A stretch of 33,670 nucleotides of DNA from an uncultured Desulfuromonadales bacterium (GTDB taxonomy: Bacteria; Desulfobacterota; Desulfuromonadia; Desulfuromonadales; Geopsychrobacteraceae). The notes beneath the pieces were generated by a model that did not search any database, was not told the origin of the DNA, and saw only the letters and a list, made by a program, of their open reading frames with translations. This document shows positions 15,389 through 23,162 of this stretch, in pieces. The stretch covers positions 1 through 33,670 of the forward strand of contig CAMYNR010000063.1 of NCBI GenBank assembly GCA_947259715.1. Reading direction: 5' to 3'. The number at the start of each line of letters is the position of its first letter. Position 1 is the first letter of the stretch. The position numbers and the translations under genes are program-made.

Positions 15389-16423
15389 TCAGGACCGGGG
15401 GAATAAGCAGCCGCGCAAGTTTCCCAGATCGATGCGCTGGTGCTCAGCGACCTTTTCCAACAGGCTGATGAATTCGCGGTTTTCCGGATGTTGTGGCAGG
15501 GCCACCGCCCGGCGGAGAAATTCCTGCCGGCTGAAGGTCCCCCAGTTCACCAGCTGGCTCAGGTAGACCTGGCTGTCGAGGCGTTCCGCCAACTCCAGGA
15601 GTTTTTCCAATTCCCGCCAATTGTTCTGCTGCAACACCATACTCAACGTCAGCTTGCAGGGCTGGCAACTCAAAAACTCCAGATTATTCAGCAACCGCTT
15701 AAAATCGCCGCCGGGACGATTGCTCTGATAGGTCGCCGCGGTTGCCGCATCCAAAGAGATTTCCACTTCAGAGATGCGCTCTTTCAGGTTGGGCAGGCTC
15801 TGCCACATCTGTTCGGTGAGCAGCTGACCGTTGCTGTGCAGGCGGATCTTTTTGAGTCGGGGTGGTGGGCTGGAATCGAGATCGCGCAACAGCTGCAGGT
15901 AGGTCGGGCTGCCGAAGGGGTCGCCAAAACCGCTCAGGGTGATCACTTCGGCCGTTGGTGCCAGCTCGGTCAATATGATCTGCGCGAGCCGCTCTGCCTG
16001 CTGCAGCTCTTTGCCCTGGGCCTGACGGAAGGCAACGCGGCAGCTCGGGCAGGTCAGGTTGCAGCTCTGGTCGAAGCAGAGGTTCAGCTGGGGTGGCAGA
16101 TACTTGAGGCGGCTGTTTTTTTCTGCTATGGCTTTACTGACGCGCCGATCTGCGACTGACTTGAGCCGACCGACCGGCGGCGTTTGATTCCCTAACCTCG
16201 GGCAGCGCTTGCTGTTGCAATTATGGAAGCTGCCATTGAAAATCGTCTTGCGGATTTCCTGCGCCACCGGGCCGTTCCAGATCTCGTCGACCGATTGCCG
16301 CAGCAGGTTGCCGAGCGGGCGTTTCAACCAGGCCGGGCAGCAGAGGAAGACGCTGCCGTCGGGGTGGACCTCGAACCATTCAAAGGGGCGGCTGCAGATT
16401 ATGGCTTGATCTGATATCTTCAA
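15389..16423 (-). CDS. Radical SAM protein with N-terminal SPASM-like domain
   Basis: The 344-residue protein has the SAM-cluster motif CNLTCPSC (C121, C125, C128) in the middle, followed by SGFGDPF and the (beta-alpha) barrel pattern (IRLHSNGQLL, EISLDA). Before it lies a cysteine-rich segment (C10, C28, C29, C69, C74) with FEVHPDGSVFLCCP and a GNLLRQSVDEIWNGP stretch, which is the usual SPASM signature normally found at the C-terminus. The order is therefore SPASM-like then radical SAM. Such enzymes modify peptides, proteins or small molecules; no substrate peptide gene is evident nearby. The start is TTG at 16423 with a weak RBS, so the first few residues are uncertain. Confidence 0.82.
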   Translation of the reverse strand: MKISDQAIICSRPFEWFEVHPDGSVFLCCPAWLKRPLGNLLRQSVDEIWNGPVAQEIRKTIFNGSFHNCNSKRCPRLGNQTPPVGRLKSVADRRVSKAIAEKNSRLKYLPPQLNLCFDQSCNLTCPSCRVAFRQAQGKELQQAERLAQIILTELAPTAEVITLSGFGDPFGSPTYLQLLRDLDSSPPPRLKKIRLHSNGQLLTEQMWQSLPNLKERISEVEISLDAATAATYQSNRPGGDFKRLLNNLEFLSCQPCKLTLSMVLQQNNWRELEKLLELAERLDSQVYLSQLVNWGTFSRQEFLRRAVALPQHPENREFISLLEKVAEHQRIDLGNLRGCLFPRS

Positions 16424-16504
16424 TGTCAGAGAGAACTCTTATTCTTATTTACTTTATTCCGCTGGGAAATGGCCGATTCAGGTTTCTTCCCGAGGAGTTT
16501 TAAC

Positions 16505-16984
16505 ATGCCTTCCTCTGCTCAGCAACTGATCGACAAACTGCAGCTGCAGCCGCATCCCGAAGGCGGTTTCTATCGAGAGGTTTACCGTTCGCAGCTGCAG
16601 GTGCACTCCGATGAGGTCAATGGATTGCGCGCGGCGATGACCGATATCTACTTTCTGCTGGCGGCCGGTCAGGTGAGTCGCTGGCACCGGGTGGCCCATG
16701 ATGAAATCTGGCATTTCTACGCCGGTGCGCCTTTGCTGTTGAGGCAGCTCAGTTCCGACCTGACCCAGCAGCGCTGTTCCATTCTTGATCCCGAGGTGGG
16801 GCATTACAAGCAATTGGTCTCGGCGCACAGCTGGCAGGCGGCGGAAAGCGACGGAGAGTATTCGCTGCTCGGCTGTACCGTCGCGCCCGGTTTCGATTTC
16901 AGCGATTTTCGGCTGCTCAAGGATCTTCCCGAACTGGCGGCGCGGGTCCATGCCGAATATCCCGAATTGGCCCGATTTCTTTGA
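16505..16984 (+). CDS. DUF985-family cupin protein
   Basis: A 159-residue beta-barrel protein with the DUF985 signatures HPEGGFYREVYRS near the N-terminus, SRWHRVAHDEIWHFYAG (cupin motif with histidines) and LLGCTVAPGFDFSDF. Catalytic role is unknown. The ATG at 16505 has GAGGAG upstream and was preferred to the in-frame ATG at 16469. It is followed by the ilv leader region on the same strand. Confidence 0.88.
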   Translation: MPSSAQQLIDKLQLQPHPEGGFYREVYRSQLQVHSDEVNGLRAAMTDIYFLLAAGQVSRWHRVAHDEIWHFYAGAPLLLRQLSSDLTQQRCSILDPEVGHYKQLVSAHSWQAAESDGEYSLLGCTVAPGFDFSDFRLLKDLPELAARVHAEYPELARFL

Positions 16985-17032
16985 TAATTTCTGGTCTGAC
17001 CAATTGTTGACCGAAAGGGCGATATTTTCCTG

Positions 17033-17061
17033 TTGACAGGGTTTGCACTGCTCGGTTAAAG
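17033..17061 (+). promoter_or_regulatory. Candidate promoter of the ilv leader
   Basis: TTGACA (17033-17038) is a perfect -35 box. A 17-base spacer leads to TTAAAG, a poor -10. Transcription would start about 17068, just ahead of the leader peptide RBS. Confidence 0.5.
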
Positions 17062-17084
17062 TCCTTGCTCAAGGAGTTAAAACA

Positions 17085-17144
17085 ATGTTTCAAACTTTCT
17101 CAGCCATATACCTTCTGCTGGTAGTTGTCGTCGTCGTTACCTAG
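17085..17144 (+). CDS. ilv leader peptide
   Basis: A 19-codon ORF encoding MFQTFSAIYLLLVVVVVVT, with AAGGAG at 17071-17076. It contains one Ile, three consecutive Leu and six consecutive Val codons just upstream of acetolactate synthase. This is the classic composition of a leader peptide that senses branched-chain aminoacyl-tRNA. The six valine codons overlap the first strand of a leader RNA hairpin. It was too short for the usual ORF cut-off but I consider it real. Confidence 0.85.
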   Translation: MFQTFSAIYLLLVVVVVVT

Positions 17145-17269
17145 ACGGCTCGCAGCTACCCAAGGTACATAGACAGAAGCGAAAGGGAGCGCGGGTCACC
17201 AGCCCTGCGCTCCCTTTTCGCATAGATGAAAAGGCCGCGGGGCAAACAACCCGCGGCCTTATTTTTATT
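17120..17269 (+). promoter_or_regulatory. Transcription attenuator of the ilv gene
   Basis: The leader RNA has mutually exclusive pairings. Strand 1 (17120-17127 GGTAGTTG, inside the Val codons) pairs with strand 2 (17153-17160 CAGCTACC). Strand 3 (17185-17195 GGGAGCGCGGG) pairs with strand 4 (17203-17214 CCCTGCGCTCCC). Strand 5 (17231-17241 AAGGCCGCGGG) pairs with strand 6 (17250-17260), which is followed by ATTTTTATT and forms an intrinsic terminator 22 bases before the gene's RBS region. Strand 4 (CCCTGCG) can also pair with strand 5 (CGCGGGG), a possible antiterminator. Ribosome stalling at Val or Leu codons could shift the balance; this model is inference. Confidence 0.7.
17231..17269 (+). 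terminator. Attenuator terminator
   Basis: An 11 bp perfect stem, AAGGCCGCGGG/CCCGCGGCCTT, with an 8-base loop, then ATTTTTATT. It lies between the leader peptide and acetolactate synthase. Confidence 0.8.
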
Positions 17270-17290
17270 GAACATATGAAGGAGAACGAC

Positions 17291-18961
17291 ATGAAGACCG
17301 GAGCTCAGATTTTACTCGACTGCCTCAAGCAGGAAGGGGTTGACACCATTTTCGGCTACCCAGGTGGCCGCTCTCTGCTGGTGCACGATGCACTGATGGA
17401 CGATCAGGATATTCAGCACATCCTGGTCCGCCACGAGCAGGGCGCCGCTCACGCGGCGGACGGCTACGCCCGGACCACCGGCAAGGTCGGCATCTGCCTG
17501 ACCACCTCAGGCCCGGGGGCCACCAACCTGGTGACCGGCATCGCCACCGCTTATATGGACTCGGTGCCGATCATTGCCTTGACCTGCCAGGTGCCGACCG
17601 CCGAGATCGGCAACGATGCTTTCCAGGAAGCCGATATGGCAGGAATTACCCGGCCGATCACCAAGCACAACTATGTGGTCACCGATGTCCACGATCTGGC
17701 GCGGATTATCCACGAAGCCTTTTACATTGCCCGCACCCGGCGGCCGGGGCCGATTCTGATCGACCTGCCGAGTGACGTGCTCGGCGCCAGAATCAAGCCG
17801 AAGCCGGCCGAGCCGGCCAAGCGACGCGGCTATCAGGAGAAGCCGAGCCTTAACCTGAAGCAGATCAAGCGCGCTGCCAGTATGATCAATAAAGCAAAAA
17901 AACCGCTGATCTACGCTGGCGGCGGTATCACCCTGTCCAATTCGGCGGATAAGCTTCGCGCCCTGGCGGACAAAGGCCAGCTGCCGGTGACCCATACCCT
18001 GATGGGGATCGGCATCATGGATCCGCAGTCGCCCTTATCGGTCGGCATGCTCGGCATGTATGGCGCCTGGTATGCGAACATGGCGGTCGGCGAGTGCGAT
18101 TGCCTGATCGCCATTGGTGTGCGCTTTGATGACCGGGTGACCGGCAAGGTCGCCACCTTTGCGCCGAATGCAAAGATCATTCATATCGATATCGATCCTT
18201 CCAGCATCCGTAAAGTTGTCCAGGGCGGTCTGCCGATCGTCTGTGACGCCGCGGAGGCGCTGGAGCATCTGGTCGAGCTGGTTGAGGAGAAGGACCACAG
18301 CGACTGGCTGGCCGAGATCGACGGCTATCGCGAGCAGGGGCCCTTGCCGCGGCCGAAGCGCGACCATCTGGTGCCGCACGAGGTCATGGAGGCGATTGCG
18401 GCGATCGCTGGCGATCAGCCGGTGGTGGCGTCGGATGTCGGCCTGTCCCAGATGTGGACTGCCAACTACCTGCCTTTCGGCGGCCCGCGCCAGTACATAA
18501 CCAGCGGCGGCCTGGGCACCATGGGCTTTGCCCTGCCGGCGGCCTTGGGCGCAGCGCTTGGCAACCCTGACCGGGCGGTCTTTGCCATTAACGGCGATGG
18601 CGCCTTTCAGATGAATTGCCAGGAATTGGCGACCTGCGCCCAGTACAACATTCCGGTCAAGTGCATTATCCTCAATAACGGTAAACTGGGGATGGTCCGC
18701 CAGTTTCAGAAGGTGCTTCTCGACAAGCGCTACGCATCGACCTGCCTCGGCCATCACGTCGATTTCTGCAAGGTCTCCGAAGGTTTCGGGGTGAAGGCGC
18801 TGCGCGTTAAGGACCAGTCCGACCTGCAGGCGGTGCTGCAGCAGGCGATGGAAATCCCTGGCCCGGTGGTGGTTGAGGTGCCGATCCATCCCGACACCTA
18901 CTCCTTCCCGATGGTCCTGCCGGGGAATGACGCGACCCAGATGGTGTTTGAGGCAGACTGA
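17291..18961 (+). CDS. ilvB: Acetolactate synthase large subunit
   Basis: ThDP-dependent first common step of valine, leucine and isoleucine synthesis. The 556-residue protein has the catalytic E49 (VRHEQGAAHAADGYAR), the FAD-domain stretch GVRFDDRVTGK (276-286) and the ThDP/Mg motif GDGAFQMN (435-442) with NN at 462-463. The bulky Trp in GMVRQWQ of most synthases is Phe here (F472), a position that governs 2-ketobutyrate preference. No small subunit ilvN follows. ATG at 17291 with AAGGAG at 17279-17284 was chosen over 17276. Controlled by the attenuator just upstream. Confidence 0.92.
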   Translation: MKTGAQILLDCLKQEGVDTIFGYPGGRSLLVHDALMDDQDIQHILVRHEQGAAHAADGYARTTGKVGICLTTSGPGATNLVTGIATAYMDSVPIIALTCQVPTAEIGNDAFQEADMAGITRPITKHNYVVTDVHDLARIIHEAFYIARTRRPGPILIDLPSDVLGARIKPKPAEPAKRRGYQEKPSLNLKQIKRAASMINKAKKPLIYAGGGITLSNSADKLRALADKGQLPVTHTLMGIGIMDPQSPLSVGMLGMYGAWYANMAVGECDCLIAIGVRFDDRVTGKVATFAPNAKIIHIDIDPSSIRKVVQGGLPIVCDAAEALEHLVELVEEKDHSDWLAEIDGYREQGPLPRPKRDHLVPHEVMEAIAAIAGDQPVVASDVGLSQMWTANYLPFGGPRQYITSGGLGTMGFALPAALGAALGNPDRAVFAINGDGAFQMNCQELATCAQYNIPVKCIILNNGKLGMVRQFQKVLLDKRYASTCLGHHVDFCKVSEGFGVKALRVKDQSDLQAVLQQAMEIPGPVVVEVPIHPDTYSFPMVLPGNDATQMVFEAD

Positions 18962-18968
18962 AAATATG

Positions 18969-18998
18969 CGGGGACAGGCTGATAGGCTGTCCCCGTTT
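18969..18998 (+). terminator. Weak terminator after ilvB
   Basis: GGGGACAG and CTGTCCCC form an 8 bp stem with a 9-base loop, followed by GTTTCTCTT. The T-tract is short, so partial read-through into the next gene is likely. Confidence 0.55.
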
Positions 18999-19013
18999 CT
19001 CTTGGAGGTGAAG

Positions 19014-19773
19014 ATGGCGAATGAACTCCTTGACCATCGCCTGATCAGTGAGCGTTACTTCTTCCCGCGCCAGGGGGGGCTGGTCGATCCATTCTGGATC
19101 GACTGTGGTGAGGCCAGGCTGGCCTGCGCTTATCATGAAATCGACCCTGACGCCAAGACCCTGGTCCATGTCCACGGCAACGGCGAGATCGTCGATGGAT
19201 GACTGGCAGGGCGATTTCGTGACCCTGATGCATCAGATGGGCTGTAATTGTCTGCTCGCCGAATTGCGTGGTTATGGGCGTTCAACCGGGCAGCCGCAGT
19301 TGGGGAAAATGCTGCAGGATGTGGTGCCGACCATCGAGGCGATCGGCAAGCCGGCCAGTGAGCTGATCCTGTTCGGCCGCAGCGTCGGTTCGATCTTCGC
19401 CATTGAAGCGGCGGCCAGATTCCCTGAGGTGGCCGGGCTGGTGATAGAGAGTGGCATCGCCGATGTTCTGGAGCGCCTGCTGCTGCGGGTCGACCCGGAA
19501 GAATTGGGTGTCAGCGGCGAACAGCTGAAGGCGGTGATCGCTTGCGATCTCAATCATCAGCAGAAGCTGGCCGGCTATCGGGGACCCTTGCTGGTGATGC
19601 ACACCGAACATGACGATCTGGTCGATGTCAGCCATGGGCAGCGCCTCTATGATTGGGCGACCGGGGAGAAAAAGCTGAAGATCTTTCCCCAGGGCAGCCA
19701 CAACGACATCATGTACGTCAACGCTCGAGAATATTTCGGCTTGCTGGGAGAGTTTATCGCCGGGCTAGGATAA
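19014..19773 (+). pseudogene. Alpha/beta hydrolase disrupted by a 4 bp tandem duplication
   Basis: The reading frame starts at ATG 19014 (TTGGAGGTG upstream) and runs about 62 codons through LVHVHGNGEIVD to a stop at 19200-19202. The rest continues in another frame from DDWQGDF to 19773 and carries the nucleophile elbow FGRSVGS, a TEHDD acid loop and GSHND with the histidine. GATG occurs twice in tandem (19194-19197 and 19198-19201); deleting one copy restores one open frame of about 250 residues. The intact protein would be a serine hydrolase of the BEM46-like type. It could be a true pseudogene, a phase-variable site or an assembly error. Confidence 0.8.
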
Positions 19774-19850
19774 GAAAACGGGCCCACAACTCTAACCTAG
19801 GATTTGGCCACCATGTCACAAAGGCACTAAGAAAATCAGAAGATTAGACT
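19774..19850. repeat. Remnant of a dispersed repeat
   Basis: The stretch GGCCACCATGTCACAAAGGCACTAAG (about 19806-19831, longer than quoted in one piece elsewhere) resembles the rc of the CTTxGTGxCTTTGTGxxxTGGTG repeats scattered through many bacterial genomes. I see no gene here. The assignment is from memory and weak. Confidence 0.35.
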
Positions 19851-19921
19851 AGCCAATTATCGATCTTCGTGACTAAGCTAAGTTTTTTGCGGTTTGTTTG
19901 AGCTGCGCCGGAGAATTTCTT

Positions 19922-20497
19922 TCAATCGGTTTCCAGCAGGCCGAGAAAGCTTTGCAGCAGGCGGTAGCTGATGCCCCAGAGATAATGGTCGCAGTAGTTC
20001 TCCAGCCTGATAATTTGATGACTGCGGGTTTCGCCGCGGTAGGCGAAGCTGCTGAGCTGGTTGCGCTCCGGACGGCACAGTTCCTGGAGAGGAATCCAGA
20101 AGCTGTCGACCACCTCGTCATTGAACCGCAGTCGCGGCTGCTGGGTTAGCTCATAGACGAAGCAGGAGATCTGCACGGGCAGGTAGGCGCCTTGCAGGTC
20201 ATCGAGCTGACCGAGATACTGATCGGCGGAGAGTTGCAGGCCGATCTCTTCCCAGGTTTCCCGTTCCGCCGCTTGCCTGAGCCCGGCATCCTGTTCCTCC
20301 AGGCCGCCACCAGGAAACGCCACATCGCCCGACCAGGGATCGCCATCGTAATCGCTGCGGCGAATAAACAGCAGCTCGGGGCCGAAACAACCCTCGCAAA
20401 GCAGCATGGCAACGGCCGCCTGACGTGCCGAAGTTTGGGGGATTCGCTCAGGCTGATAGTGGTGCAGCACCTGCCTGATTTGCTGAAGGGAAAACAT
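19922..20497 (-). CDS. Nudix hydrolase, CoA pyrophosphatase-like
   Basis: The 191-residue protein has the CoA-pyrophosphatase pattern LLFIRRSDYDGDPWSGDVAFPGGG followed by a Nudix box, with RETWEEIG providing the metal-binding glutamates. This subfamily usually carries D rather than E at the seventh Nudix position (GGLEEQD), as here. It would hydrolyse CoA or related nucleoside diphosphates to 4'-phosphopantetheine and 3',5'-ADP. The ATG at 20497 has AGGAGG upstream; the longer frame to 20587 lacks support. It is separated from the upstream binding protein by a hairpin terminator, so it may have its own promoter. Confidence 0.85.
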   Translation of the reverse strand: MFSLQQIRQVLHHYQPERIPQTSARQAAVAMLLCEGCFGPELLFIRRSDYDGDPWSGDVAFPGGGLEEQDAGLRQAAERETWEEIGLQLSADQYLGQLDDLQGAYLPVQISCFVYELTQQPRLRFNDEVVDSFWIPLQELCRPERNQLSSFAYRGETRSHQIIRLENYCDHYLWGISYRLLQSFLGLLETD

Positions 20498-20514
20498 CCC
20501 GCCTCCTGAAATAG

Positions 20515-20540
20515 CAAAGGGCCGGCAAAACGCCGACCCT
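20515..20540 (-). terminator. Terminator after the binding protein gene
   Basis: On the minus strand AGGGTCGGC-GTTTT-GCCGGCCCT forms a 9 bp stem with one mismatch, followed by TTGCTATTT. It lies between the PstS-like gene and the Nudix gene. Confidence 0.6.
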
Positions 20541-20564
20541 CTGGTTATTAATGATCTTTGCCGC

Positions 20565-21341
20565 TCAGTCAACCGGGAGCATGTCAAGATTTTTCAATAA
20601 CGCCTTCCATTCGGCGCTTTTGGCATATTCGATGGCCGCTTTTATGATCGGATCATCGGCATTTTTATTATCATAAACCAGCCCGAGAGCGACTCCGGCG
20701 GAAAACCCTTCCACCGGCAGTAAATTATACAGCTGGAAGTTCGGCTTGGCGCCAAAGCCGATGGCGTTGGCGCCGAGGGGCGAGTTGATGAATTTGACCA
20801 CCTCATGGTCGCGCTTGACGACCTTGTCAAATTTAACCTGCTGAAAAAATGAATACTTTTCTTTCAGAATCATAAAGAGGGCCTCTCCCGCCTCACGACC
20901 GACCAGCAGGATCGGTGCGTCATTGCCGCCAAGCTCCTTCCAGTTGGTCACCTTACGGGTATAAACCTGCTTCAGCTGCTCAAGGGTCAGGTGATTTGCC
21001 TCTGATTCAAGCCCGCTGGCAAAGGCGATGGGAACCCGGGCCAGGAGGAGTTCGCTTTTCCCCAGGGCTTTTTCTTCGGCGGTCATCGGCCGGCCGGTGC
21101 GGCCGAACAGGTACTTGTCGGATGAGAGCAATCCGCCCTTATGCTTGATCGAGGAGGGCATGACCGAAAAGGTATAGTCTTTACAGGCCGGATCTTTGCT
21201 GAAGTGTTGAAAAAACAGTTCAGCGACTTTGGTCGAAGGGCCGGCGCCGGCAACAATCTGGTCGTGATGGGCCAAGGCTGAGACTGGCAGGGCCAGGCCG
21301 ATAATCAGCAGCAGGGCAGCAAGCAGAGTGGGTTTTGTCAT
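20565..21341 (-). CDS. PstS-like periplasmic substrate-binding protein
   Basis: The 258-residue protein has a signal peptide (about 1-24, ending VSALA) and a type 2 periplasmic-binding fold of the phosphate-binding class. IVAGAGPSTKVAELFF resembles the N-terminal ligand loop, and VPIAFASGLESEANHLTLEQLKQVYTRKVTNWKELGG matches the family's central segment in part. The ligand is probably an anion but cannot be read off. There is no ABC permease or ATPase nearby, so it may be a stand-alone sensor or an orphan. ATG at 21341 has GGAGG upstream; the frame extends to 21476 without RBS. Confidence 0.82.
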   Translation of the reverse strand: MTKPTLLAALLLIIGLALPVSALAHHDQIVAGAGPSTKVAELFFQHFSKDPACKDYTFSVMPSSIKHKGGLLSSDKYLFGRTGRPMTAEEKALGKSELLLARVPIAFASGLESEANHLTLEQLKQVYTRKVTNWKELGGNDAPILLVGREAGEALFMILKEKYSFFQQVKFDKVVKRDHEVVKFINSPLGANAIGFGAKPNFQLYNLLPVEGFSAGVALGLVYDNKNADDPIIKAAIEYAKSAEWKALLKNLDMLPVD

Positions 21342-21652
21342 ATTGCCTCCGGAGTCTCTAGGAGAAAATGTTAATGGGGTAAGTTTCACAAATAGGAGGG
21401 TAAAAAGCAAGCACTGTTTGCCGCTGCCGGCTGGATTTTCGCCCCACGCAAAATGAGTGCAATGGAACTCAGCCATATTGCTGACCCTTGGCTATGTCCG
21501 GATTGGCAGGCGAGACAAAGGCTTTAACGCAGAGACGCTGAGATGGAGAGGATGCCAGAGGAGTATAAATAGCTCTCTCCGATTCTGCTCGCTCTGCGGC
21601 TCCGCGTTAAAAATCATTTTCCTGGCAACCCAAGGTCGTTATGGGCAATAGC
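21342..21652. other. Gene-free region with dispersed repeat
   Basis: About 310 bp between the binding protein gene and efpL. The central part is the inverted repeat at 21523-21612. The remainder probably holds the binding protein's promoter, but I cannot place a clear -35/-10. Confidence 0.55.
21523..21612. repeat. TTAACGCAGAGACGC inverted repeat
   Basis: TTAACGCAGAGACGCTGAG (21523-21541) is an imperfect inverted copy of CTCTGCGGCTCCGCGTTAA (about 21592-21610). An internal GGAGAG/CTCTCC pair supports a long stem. This is a known style of dispersed repeat in many bacterial genomes; the short ORF through it (containing NAETLR) is the usual spurious translation. Confidence 0.65.
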
Positions 21653-22216
21653 TCAGGCTCGGGAAATAAACCGGCCTTCACGGGTGTCGATTTTCACCTT
21701 TTCACCGCTTTCCAGATAGCCAGGTACCTGAATGGTGATGCCGGTCTCCAGAATCGCCTCTTTGGTCTGCGCGGTGGCGGTGGCATTTTTCAGGGCCGGA
21801 GCGGTTTCAGCGACACTGAGCTCAACCACCTGCGGTGTCTCAAGGCTGACCACCAGGTCGTTGAAAATTCCCAGTGAGACCTCGCCACCCTCAAGAAGAT
21901 AGCCTTTGACTGCCTCATAGAGTTCGCCGCCGATCTCATACTGTTCAAAGCTGTCCTGATCCATGAAGACGCCCAGCTCGCCGCTGGCATAAAGAAACTG
22001 GCCTTTGCGCCGGGCAAAGTCAGCCTCGTCCAGCTTGTCTCCCGATTTGAAGGTTTTGTTCAAAACCTGGCCGCCGAGCATATTGCGGTATTTGGTTTTC
22101 ACCAGGGTGTTGCCGCCGCGCGCGGTCGGAGATTGAAAGCTGACATCCAGGACGATACAGGGTGCATCATCCAGCTGTATGACCAGGCCGCGCTTCAGGT
22201 CGCTGGCGTTTATCAT
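21653..22216 (-). CDS. efpL: EfpL/YeiP-type elongation factor P paralogue
   Basis: The 187-residue, three-domain EF-P-like protein relieves ribosome stalling at proline-rich motifs. The domain I loop reads QSPTARGGNT with R33 at the tip, the EfpL (YeiP) version, where canonical EF-P has a modifiable Lys at 34. The remainder (QVVELSVAETAPALKNATAT, TGITIQVPGYLESGEKVKID split here) is conserved in the YeiP branch. So no lysylation or rhamnosylation is expected. AAGGAG precedes the ATG. It is the last gene of a minus-strand operon, 22 bp after the patatin gene. A canonical efp is presumably elsewhere. Confidence 0.88.
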   Translation of the reverse strand: MINASDLKRGLVIQLDDAPCIVLDVSFQSPTARGGNTLVKTKYRNMLGGQVLNKTFKSGDKLDEADFARRKGQFLYASGELGVFMDQDSFEQYEIGGELYEAVKGYLLEGGEVSLGIFNDLVVSLETPQVVELSVAETAPALKNATATAQTKEAILETGITIQVPGYLESGEKVKIDTREGRFISRA

Positions 22217-22238
22217 TTATGACTCCTTGGGGTTGGGA

Positions 22239-23162
22239 TTAGCCGCGAAAGAAGAAGGATTTCTTCTGCGGGTCTTTAAGCTTCAGCAGCGCCTTGATCT
22301 CCGAAAGCCGCTCCAGAGTCGCATAGCGACCTTTGGCGATGATCTCGTCCGCTCGGCTGAAATCGGCCCAGTGGGTGATGCCGGCGGCCGGACAGATGAC
22401 CAGGTCGGCTTCCTGCAACTGCAGGTTGGACAGGGCGTAGCGGGTGGCCGCATCGGCCCGAAAGACAATATCCAGGCCGCTGCTGGTACTGTCGGCAGAG
22501 GTCCCCTCCTGGCCGACATCGACCGCCAGGACCAGATCGGCGCCCATCTGACGGGCCGGTCCAACCGGCACCGCGTCGATCCAGCCGCCGTCAACCAGCT
22601 TCATATCGTTATATTCGACCGGCGGCAGAATCCCCGGCAGGGCGCAGGTGGCGGCAATCGCCTGGCGCAGCGAACCTGATTTAAGCACCACTTCCTTACC
22701 GCTTTCCAGGTCGAGGGCGATGGCGGCGAAGGGCAGCTTGGTGTCTTCGATATTGATATCCGGCAGCAGAAACTCAAGGCTTTTGTCGCGCGTTTCCTGA
22801 GAGACGAAGGAGATCATGGTCATCGCCAGGGTGAAAAAGATTTTTTTCCGCGCCAGTTGGGAAAAACGGAAAAAAAGCCCTTCGCCGTCAACCTTGTTTT
22901 TGCGTTCGACAACAAAATCGAGCCGCGCTTTGCGGAAGGTGTCGCTCTGAAAAAATTCGATGATTTTATCGTGCAGTGGGTCGATGCGCGGATCGACGGC
23001 ATACATGGCGCCGATGATTGCGCCCATGCTGGTCCCGGTGATGAAGTGCACCGGCACGTCGGCCTCTTCCAGTGCCTGCAGCACGCCGATATGGGCCAAG
23101 CCGCGCGCCGCCCCGCCCCCCAGAGCCAGGCCAACCTGCTTTTTACCGAACAGCTTGAACAT
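22239..23162 (-). CDS. Patatin-like phospholipase (RssA type)
   Basis: The 307-residue protein has the patatin catalytic dyad: S45 in GTSMG (43-47) and D191 in DGG (191-193). The oxyanion loop is GGGAARGLAHIG (15-26). It has no signal peptide and is probably a cytoplasmic or membrane-associated lipid acyl hydrolase. Its start codon directly follows the TAA of the thioesterase gene (TAAATG), so translation is coupled and an independent RBS is weak. The neighbouring thioesterase suggests a shared acyl metabolism role (inference). Confidence 0.92.
   Translation of the reverse strand: MFKLFGKKQVGLALGGGAARGLAHIGVLQALEEADVPVHFITGTSMGAIIGAMYAVDPRIDPLHDKIIEFFQSDTFRKARLDFVVERKNKVDGEGLFFRFSQLARKKIFFTLAMTMISFVSQETRDKSLEFLLPDINIEDTKLPFAAIALDLESGKEVVLKSGSLRQAIAATCALPGILPPVEYNDMKLVDGGWIDAVPVGPARQMGADLVLAVDVGQEGTSADSTSSGLDIVFRADAATRYALSNLQLQEADLVICPAAGITHWADFSRADEIIAKGRYATLERLSEIKALLKLKDPQKKSFFFRG

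Noticed and set aside
21457-21651. Short plus-strand ORF containing NAETLR
   Set aside because: It runs through a dispersed inverted repeat; translations of this repeat are well-known artefacts.
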